From Lachnospiraceae bacterium (GTDB taxonomy: Bacteria > Bacillota_A > Clostridia > Lachnospirales > Lachnospiraceae), in the NCBI GenBank assembly GCA_017613595.1, contig JAGADM010000012.1, forward strand, positions 1-6,780: DNA of 6,780 bases, in the 5' to 3' direction. Position 1 is the first letter of the stretch. Every line of letters starts with the position of its first letter. Made by a program: the position numbers and the translations under genes. The notes beneath the pieces are model-generated. The model did not search any database. It saw nothing but the letters and a program-made list of their open reading frames with translations, and was not told where the DNA came from. Below are positions 1-4,913 of the stretch, piece by piece.

Positions 1-1
1 A

Positions 2-91
2 GACGGTCGGCTTAAAACGGATATTGCTTCCCTGTGGTGGACTCCACTGAACCGTCAGAAACAATATCTTTTTGATTTGTCTAAAGCATAA
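2..91 (+). CDS. Possible 3' end of an upstream gene (partial, unidentified)
   Basis: The second reading frame is open from the window edge to a TAA at 89-91. It would encode about 29 C-terminal residues ending in QKQYLFDLSKA, with a Trp-Trp pair (SLWWTPLNRQ) before that. The composition is protein-like, but the stretch is too short to assign to a family. The other two forward frames hit stops early in this stretch. No hairpin terminator is visible between this stop and the promoter at 184, so it is unclear whether upstream transcription reads into the operon. It could equally be non-coding DNA that happens to be open. Confidence 0.35.
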   Translation, partial: DGRLKTDIASLWWTPLNRQKQYLFDLSKA

Positions 92-115
92 CACAACATA
101 TAGGAGAGTGTCAAG

Positions 116-211
116 GTGAAAAAGAGGAGATTTCAGGCGGATTTTCGGGCGGTTTTTATGGTATTTTTCACAGTTAAAAACCATTTACTTACGAAAGCGC
201 GTGTGATATAA
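116..211 (+). CDS. Doubtful small ORF, 31 aa, basic and hydrophobic
   Basis: A GTG at 116 follows AGGAGAG (102-108) by 7 bases and opens a 31-codon frame ending in TAA at 209-211. The predicted peptide starts MKKRRFQADF, has a short hydrophobic centre (AVFMVFFTV) and ends LLTKARVI. It is rich in Lys and Arg. Its stop codon lies inside the -10 box of the promoter for the next gene, so the two signals share bases. I recognise no family. In favour is the reasonable ribosome binding site; against are the short length and the lack of any test of conservation. Confidence 0.2.
   Translation: MKKRRFQADFRAVFMVFFTVKNHLLTKARVI
158..184. repeat. Imperfect inverted repeat abutting the -35 box
   Basis: ATGGT (158-162) pairs with ACCAT (180-184), and TTTT (164-167) pairs with AAAA (176-179). 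A163 is bulged, and an 8-base loop lies between 168 and 175. The right arm ends on the first base of the proposed -35 hexamer. It is AT-rich and weak as an RNA hairpin. It could be an operator for a repressor or an accident of the AT-rich promoter region. Confidence 0.25.
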
Positions 212-212
212 T
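184..212 (+). promoter_or_regulatory. Sigma-A type promoter with extended -10, driving the operon
   Basis: A perfect TATAAT lies at 207-212, preceded by TGA (204-206), which gives the extended -10 form TGnTATAAT. A TTTACT hexamer at 184-189 matches the -35 consensus at four of six positions and sits 17 bases upstream. Transcription should start near 219-220, leaving a leader of about 20 bases before the first gene. It is the only strong promoter I see ahead of the six co-directional genes, so it probably drives all of them. Confidence 0.75.
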
Positions 213-227
213 GGAATATCGGCACGA

Positions 228-233
228 AGGAGG
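228..233 (+). promoter_or_regulatory. Ribosome binding site AGGAGG for the first operon gene
   Basis: AGGAGG matches the anti-Shine-Dalgarno consensus fully. It lies 8 bases before the ATG at 242 and 5 bases before an in-frame GTG at 239, so the ATG is the better start. An ATG at 237 is in another frame and is followed at once by TGA. Confidence 0.8.
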
Positions 234-241
234 TTCATGTG

Positions 242-589
242 ATGGGTGAACGGATTAAGATGTATTTGAAACAGATTGACGATATGCTTGCAAACCCGCC
301 TGAGGGAATTGATTACGGCAGGGAAATAGAAAAGCATCTTGTTCAGATCGGATTCTTTATGCATGAGCGCCTGATTCACCTGATCGTGACTGTACTTTTC
401 GCCATACTGACGGTCGGCACGATTTTCTTTGCGGTGGCGTCGCCGAGTGTCGGACTGCTGCTTCTGACGGTAGCACTCCTGATTCTTATGGTGCCGTACA
501 TCTGCCACTATTATTTGCTTGAGAACAGCGTGCAGAAGATGTACCGGCAGTATGACGAAATGCTCCGGAGGAAGGAAGCCGGAAGATAA
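242..589 (+). CDS. Small two-helix membrane protein, unknown function (115 aa)
   Basis: This is the first gene of the operon, with the best ribosome binding site in the window. Residues 1-43 are hydrophilic and charged, with a PPEGIDYGREIEKH segment. Two hydrophobic stretches follow, at about 44-65 and 69-90, separated by a tight SP turn. The C-terminal tail, about 25 residues, is charged and probably helical (VQKMYRQYDEMLRRKE). The tail chemistry suggests both termini lie in the cytoplasm as a helical hairpin in the membrane. I do not recognise the family. The next gene starts 31 bases downstream. By position it may be a membrane partner for the adenylation and carrier proteins encoded further on, but that is inference. 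A GTG three bases earlier (239) would add one residue. Confidence 0.8.
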   Translation: MGERIKMYLKQIDDMLANPPEGIDYGREIEKHLVQIGFFMHERLIHLIVTVLFAILTVGTIFFAVASPSVGLLLLTVALLILMVPYICHYYLLENSVQKMYRQYDEMLRRKEAGR

Positions 590-593
590 AGAG

Positions 594-607
594 AGGCTTA
601 TAAGCCT
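594..607. repeat. Perfect 14-bp palindrome AGGCTTATAAGCCT
   Basis: It fills most of the 31-base gap between the small membrane protein gene and the VanW gene. As RNA it could form a 5-bp stem with a TATA loop just before the weak GGGGG ribosome binding site (612-616). As DNA it has the symmetry of a dimeric-protein site. There is no T-run after it, so it is not a terminator. No function is shown. Confidence 0.5.
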
Positions 608-620
608 GTGTGGGGGTAAG

Positions 621-1442
621 ATGGGAAGAAAGTTGTTTTGTCAGATCAATCCGACATGTTATCGGATCTCAACCGAGAAAGAGATCATAAAGCGCAAATG
701 CAAAGATCTCTTTACGGGGGGACGGTTCGCGAAAGAGCATCGGGAGAGTCAGCTCCCGGTCATCGTGAAAAGCCACAGCTCCGTGATGGTGCGTCGCCTG
801 AACGGGGTAGACCTGCGCCTGCAGGAGAATAAGGTCACCAATATCGAGCTCGCCTGTGAGAAGATTAACGGCATCGTCGTTCATCCGGGCGAAGTATTCT
901 CGTTCTGGCGGACGGTAGGACGTCCGACCGCGCGCAAAGGGTACAAGGAAGGACTCAATATCCGTCAGGGTAAGCTGTCCTCGGGCATCGGCGGAGGGCT
1001 GTGCCAGATGGCCAATATGATTCACTGGCTCGTATTGAACAGTTCTTTGAAGGTAACCGAGTTGCATCATCATTCGGACGCACTGTTCCCGGATGAGCGC
1101 CGTCGCGTGCCGTTCGGAACCGGGACGTCGGTATGCTACAACAACCGCGATTACCGTTTCCGAAACAATCTTGACACCGACGTGCAGATTCTCGTGTGGT
1201 GCGAGAACGGAGAGCTGTGCGGAGAACTGCGGGCTATTAACGAGCTCCCGTACCGCTATCGCCTCTTTGAGGAGGATTCGCATTATCACAAAGAGGGTGA
1301 CAAATACTATCGCATCTCGAAGGTGTACCGCAGCGTGATTGACCGTAAGAGCGGCGAGGAGATTCGCAAGGAACTGATTCTCGACAATCATTCCGAAGTT
1401 GTTTACGACTATTCGCTGATTCCCGAGGAGGAGATCCGATGA
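621..1442 (+). CDS. vanW: VanW family protein (273 aa)
   Basis: The protein opens MGRKLFCQINPTCYRIS, typical of VanW-family N termini, and its length is close to the roughly 275 residues of VanW from vanB-type clusters. The family core is clear: VHPGEVFSFWRTVGRPT, then SGIGGGLCQM (residues 121-130), HHHSD (149-153) and FGTGTSVCYNNRDYRFRNN. I see no signal peptide or membrane helix. The biochemical role of VanW proteins is unknown; the name comes from an accessory gene of vancomycin-resistance operons. There is no VanA/B-type ligase, VanH or VanX here, so resistance should not be inferred. ATG 621 is chosen because it gives the family N terminus, although the ribosome binding site is weak (GGGGG, 4-base gap). 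An in-frame upstream ATG at 519 would overlap the previous gene and add non-family sequence. The stop overlaps the next start as ATGA (1439-1442), suggesting translational coupling. Confidence 0.9.
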   Translation: MGRKLFCQINPTCYRISTEKEIIKRKCKDLFTGGRFAKEHRESQLPVIVKSHSSVMVRRLNGVDLRLQENKVTNIELACEKINGIVVHPGEVFSFWRTVGRPTARKGYKEGLNIRQGKLSSGIGGGLCQMANMIHWLVLNSSLKVTELHHHSDALFPDERRRVPFGTGTSVCYNNRDYRFRNNLDTDVQILVWCENGELCGELRAINELPYRYRLFEEDSHYHKEGDKYYRISKVYRSVIDRKSGEEIRKELILDNHSEVVYDYSLIPEEEIR

Positions 1443-2914
1443 TTACTGAGCGGCTGCGTAAAGCGGCGGAGCAATGGCCGGACCGTACTGCCTGCAGAAT
1501 CGGCGGGGAGAGCATCACCTACCGGGAACTGTGGCAGCAGGCTTCGGAGACGGCAGGACTTCTTCGGAGACAGGGAACCTCGCCGGTAATCCTTCACGGA
1601 GACCACGGCGTGTGGGAGATTACGGCAGTGCTTGCATGCCTTCTTTCGAAGCGGGCGTATGTCCCGGTCGGAAGCGCCGTACCTGAAAAAAGGTATGCGG
1701 AAACCGTCCGTATGGCCGGAGCGACGCTTGTGATTTCGCAGAGGGAGGAAGGAGCACACGATTCCGCTATTGAGGCGGAAGTGCTTACGCTGCCGGAACT
1801 TGCCGGATTCCGGGATAACATAGAACTGAACTCAGACAATGAGACCGCATATATCATTTTTACATCGGGAAGCACGGGGACGCCTAAAGGGGTTCCCGTT
1901 TCGTATGCCAATCTGGATAATTTCGCCCGCTGGATCGGGTCATTCGGACCGCTCGCAGAGTACCGCGAGCTGAATGTGCTGAACCAGGCGGCGCTTGGTT
2001 TTGACTTAAGTGTCGCGGATCTTTATTACGCGCTTTGCAATGGACACACGTGGACGGCAATTCCCGGCGGACCGGCAGCAGCGGGAGATATGGCAGCAGG
2101 CACGTCGGCAGCGGACAGCAGTCAGGCGGGAACCATGACAGGCGTGTTCGCAAACGGAAATATCCATCTGGCGGTGCTGACGCCCTCGGCACTGAAACTG
2201 TGTCTGATTGAGGAAACGTTTACGAAAGGGAATTTGCCGGAGCTTAAGGCGATATTCTGCTGCGGTGAGCGGCTTGAGAAGAAGCCCGTACGGAAACTGT
2301 TCGCACGGTTTCCGGATATCAGCCTGATCAATGCGTACGGACCGACCGAAGCAACGTGCGCGGTGTGTGCGGTGCAGATTACTTCGGAAATGACGGAAGC
2401 AGAAGGAGAGCTTCCGGTCGGTGAGATTGCTTCGGCTGCAACGGATATTACCGTTTCGGGAAGTGAGATTGTGCTGACCGGCCCTTCGGTTTTCAATGGG
2501 TATCTTGACGGACGCGACGGCGGACATTTCATCGAGAACGGTGTGAACGGCTACCGGACCGGTGACGGCGGGTACATCTGCGACGGTCTTTTATACTATA
2601 CCGGCAGGAACGATTCCCAGGTCAAATACAAAGGCTACCGAATCGAGCTCGACGGGATTGAGTGTGCAATCAACCGGATTGCGGGCGTGGCGGAGTGTGC
2701 CGTTATCGCGAAGCGGAATCCGGACGGGATTGTAAAGACAATTCAGGCATTTGCCGTACCGGAAAAAGGAAGCCGATGCACCCCCGAAAGCATCCGACGA
2801 GAGCTATCTGAGATGCTTCCCGCATATATGATTCCGAAGACCGTGACGGTTACGGAAAGCCTGCCGCGGAATGCGAACGGCAAAACAGACAGAAAGGCGC
2901 TTGAACGCATATGA
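1439..2914 (+). CDS. dltA: DltA-like amino-acid:carrier protein ligase (adenylating enzyme, 491 aa)
   Basis: This is a member of the AMP-forming adenylation superfamily, closest by eye to DltA, which activates D-alanine with ATP and loads it onto the phosphopantetheine of DltC in the cytoplasm. Visible motifs in order: P-loop TSGSTGTPKG (142-151, K150); FCCGERL (273-279), whose C275 aligns with the Cys that DltA uses in D-alanine selection; NAYGPTEAT (298-306); YRTGD (372-376, D376 for the ATP ribose); hinge GRND (389-392); KYKGYRIEL (396-404); and C-terminal NGKTDRKAL with catalytic K482. The set is complete and the length normal, so it should be active. Odd: residues 210-240 are a Gly/Ala/Ser-rich stretch, longer than the matching DltA loop. 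No DltB or DltD gene accompanies it here, so the final acceptor is unknown. D-alanine is the best guess; glycine, L-alanine or beta-alanine are alternatives. It overlaps both neighbours by four bases. Confidence 0.88.
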   Translation: MITERLRKAAEQWPDRTACRIGGESITYRELWQQASETAGLLRRQGTSPVILHGDHGVWEITAVLACLLSKRAYVPVGSAVPEKRYAETVRMAGATLVISQREEGAHDSAIEAEVLTLPELAGFRDNIELNSDNETAYIIFTSGSTGTPKGVPVSYANLDNFARWIGSFGPLAEYRELNVLNQAALGFDLSVADLYYALCNGHTWTAIPGGPAAAGDMAAGTSAADSSQAGTMTGVFANGNIHLAVLTPSALKLCLIEETFTKGNLPELKAIFCCGERLEKKPVRKLFARFPDISLINAYGPTEATCAVCAVQITSEMTEAEGELPVGEIASAATDITVSGSEIVLTGPSVFNGYLDGRDGGHFIENGVNGYRTGDGGYICDGLLYYTGRNDSQVKYKGYRIELDGIECAINRIAGVAECAVIAKRNPDGIVKTIQAFAVPEKGSRCTPESIRRELSEMLPAYMIPKTVTVTESLPRNANGKTDRKALERI

Positions 2915-3144
2915 TAGACGTAAAAAAACTGTTATTTGAAATCTGCGAGGACAAGGCAGTGTACGACGAGGGAGTCGATCTCATCGAGAGCGGGCTTTTG
3001 GATTCCCTTGCCGTAATCGAGCTGTTTGAGGCGCTTGAGGATGCAGGAATCGAGCTGCAGCCCACCCGTATCGACCGCAACTGTCTGCGTTCGGCGGAGG
3101 GGATTGAGCGTCTGATCCGGGAGTATAAAAACGCGAATGAGTAA
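2911..3144 (+). CDS. dltC: DltC-like acyl/aminoacyl carrier protein (77 aa)
   Basis: This is a small acidic carrier protein of the DltC type and of usual length (about 78 residues). The phosphopantetheine attachment site is the LLDSL motif, with S32 as the modified residue, followed by a second helix (AVIELFEALEDAGIEL). It should carry the amino acid activated by the adjacent ligase as a thioester. Its ATG overlaps the ligase stop (ATGA, 2911-2914), and its own end overlaps the next gene by 8 bases (3137-3144). The pair should therefore be made together in fixed ratio. It needs a phosphopantetheinyl transferase from elsewhere in the genome. A general fatty-acid ACP is unlikely, given the fusion-like placement next to the ligase and the DltC-like helix 2. 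Confidence 0.88.
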   Translation: MIDVKKLLFEICEDKAVYDEGVDLIESGLLDSLAVIELFEALEDAGIELQPTRIDRNCLRSAEGIERLIREYKNANE

Positions 3145-4909
3145 GAAAAAGGGACAACAGGCAAAGGGAAAACGGTGCGCTCTGCGCGTCGTTCTGATTG
3201 CGGCTGCGGCAGTATTGATAACAGTACTGTGCGGTTTTTTTGTGCTGCTTGTAAAGGTCAAAGGAAACCTGTCCTATGTCTATAACTATTTCGTGAAGAC
3301 CAAAGGAAGCCTCAGCGTGGAGTATCATGCGGAGGCGGGCACTGCAAAGGGAACGCCGAAGGCTTCGCCGGAGACCGAACCGGAGAAGTATCTCAATTCG
3401 GTTAAGGTTATCGTGAACGGAAGTGTTGTTACGGAATATGAAAGAAGCCGGGCTATCGAATTCACCGACGGTCTGATCGGAACGAATACACCCAACCGTG
3501 GAATCCTTACGTTTCGCGGGAACTACCTTCGGAGCATGTCCTCATTTGGCACGGTTACGGGAGCAGGAGAGCATCTCGCAAAGGACTGGGAGGTGAAAAC
3601 CGGCCGGTTCTTGAAGGATGACGGTGTCAATTACTGGTCCGGTAACGGCTGGACCGGGCAGCCGCTCGTTGTCGGGTGGACCCGCGAACAGAGAAGCAAA
3701 ATGAACCTTTACGAGGAGGCCAAAGCGAAGGAAGGCCTCTGCGAAGTCATCTATCCGGGAATGGACGGAATGATTCATTTCCTCGACCTTGAAACCGGAA
3801 AGGCGACCCGCGACCCGATTCACGTCGGCATGACGTTCAAAGGCACGTGTTCCCTGCATCCTGATATGCCGCTTCTGATTTGCGGTTCCGGCGATTCAGC
3901 AACGGGGCCGTTCGGCGAGCAGGTAAGCGCGCGGATATTCGTGTACAGCCTGATTAACGGGAAGAAGCTTTATGAATTTGCGGCAAATGACACGTTCGCC
4001 CCGCGCAGATGGCACGGCTTTGACAGCTCGCCGGTTTTCGCAGCGGAAGCCGATACGGTAATCTGTCCGGGTGAGAACGGCGTACTCTATACGGTGCGGC
4101 TTAACTCAAAGTATGATGCGGAAGCGGGAACGCTGAGCATCGATCCGGACGAGGTTGTCCGCTATGTGTATGATTCGAAAGCGGCGCATGACCGCTTCGA
4201 AGCGAGCGAGAGCGATATCGGCTCGGGTTCGGAATCGAGCGCGGTTGTTTGGGGACGGTTCCTGTTCTTCGGCGACAACGGCGGCATATTCCAGTGTCTT
4301 GATCTGAATACGATGCAACCCGTCTGGGTGCAGGATCTCGGGGAGGATATTAACGCGAGTCCGGTGCTCGAGATTTCGGAGGACGGCAGCGCTGCAATCT
4401 ATGTCGGGACGACGCTCAAATACCACACGTCCCGCTATCATACCGGAGAAGCGTGCGTTTATAAGCTGAATGCGACCGACGGACGTATCATTTGGAAGAA
4501 ACCTTATGAGGTTCACACCGTTTCGGGACTTGCCGGCGGGATTCTCTCGTCGGGTGCGTCGGGGAGCGGTGCGGCAGCCCCGTATATCTATTTTGCCGTA
4601 TCCAAGACGCCTTCGGTCAACACCGGTTATCTGGTTGCTCTTAACAAGGATACCGGAGAGGAAGCGTGGCGGAAGGAGCTGCCGTGCGACGCGTGGAGTT
4701 CGGGCTGTCTAACCTATTGCACGGACGGTTCGGCGCGACTGATTCAGTGCTGCGGAAACGGGGATATATGTCTCATCGACGCACTGACCGGAAAGACGCT
4801 TGACAGAATCAATTACGGCGCCAACATCGAGTCAACGCCTGCCGTGTTCGGAAACCGGCTTGTTGTCGGTCTTCGAAGCGAATACATTATCGGAGCAAGG
4901 ATTGAATAA
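3137..4909 (+). CDS. Membrane-anchored PQQ-like beta-propeller protein (590 aa)
   Basis: A Lys/Arg-rich N terminus (residues 3-17) precedes one hydrophobic helix at about 16-39. The positive-inside rule then places the remaining ~550 residues outside the cell. A low-complexity linker (about 65-82, Thr/Pro/Glu/Lys-rich) leads into a beta-propeller. Repeats of the LxxxTGxxxW type include LDLETGK (216-222), LDLNTMQPVW (388-397), LNATDGRIIW (444-453), LNKDTGEEAW (502-511) and IDALTGK (547-553). Such PQQ-like (BamB/quinoprotein-like) propellers usually act as scaffolds or ligand binders; I see no evidence that it binds PQQ or is a dehydrogenase. The ATG lies inside the carrier-protein gene, so translation is probably coupled. 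By context it may act on the outer face on the same amino acid or its acceptor; this is inference. Confidence 0.85.
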   Translation: MSKKKGQQAKGKRCALRVVLIAAAAVLITVLCGFFVLLVKVKGNLSYVYNYFVKTKGSLSVEYHAEAGTAKGTPKASPETEPEKYLNSVKVIVNGSVVTEYERSRAIEFTDGLIGTNTPNRGILTFRGNYLRSMSSFGTVTGAGEHLAKDWEVKTGRFLKDDGVNYWSGNGWTGQPLVVGWTREQRSKMNLYEEAKAKEGLCEVIYPGMDGMIHFLDLETGKATRDPIHVGMTFKGTCSLHPDMPLLICGSGDSATGPFGEQVSARIFVYSLINGKKLYEFAANDTFAPRRWHGFDSSPVFAAEADTVICPGENGVLYTVRLNSKYDAEAGTLSIDPDEVVRYVYDSKAAHDRFEASESDIGSGSESSAVVWGRFLFFGDNGGIFQCLDLNTMQPVWVQDLGEDINASPVLEISEDGSAAIYVGTTLKYHTSRYHTGEACVYKLNATDGRIIWKKPYEVHTVSGLAGGILSSGASGSGAAAPYIYFAVSKTPSVNTGYLVALNKDTGEEAWRKELPCDAWSSGCLTYCTDGSARLIQCCGNGDICLIDALTGKTLDRINYGANIESTPAVFGNRLVVGLRSEYIIGARIE

Positions 4910-4913
4910 TTCT

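Noticed and set aside
38..48. Short palindrome GTGGACTCCAC
   Set aside because: It is 11 bases with a central mismatch, inside a possible coding tail, with no T-run or promoter nearby; probably chance.
669..1391. Long open frame on the minus strand (240 codons) opposite the VanW gene
   Set aside because: It lies wholly antisense to a gene with clear family motifs, has no recognisable domain, and shows no convincing ribosome site. It looks like a shadow of the codon pattern of the real gene.
621..1442. Vancomycin-resistance locus
   Set aside because: VanW alone is not a resistance determinant, and no D-Ala-D-Lac or D-Ala-D-Ser ligase, VanH, VanX or VanR/S gene is present.
2006..2527. Minus-strand open frame (173 codons) opposite the adenylation gene
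   Set aside because: It is antisense to sequence coding for conserved adenylation motifs; the product is Arg/Cys/His-rich and not protein-like.
1439..3144. Nonribosomal peptide or siderophore module
   Set aside because: There is no condensation or thioesterase domain, and the ligase and carrier resemble free-standing DltA and DltC in length and motifs.
3137..4909. PQQ-dependent alcohol dehydrogenase
   Set aside because: Only the propeller repeats are seen. I could not identify the cofactor-binding or catalytic residues of quinoprotein dehydrogenases, and anchored PQQ-like propellers without cofactor are common.
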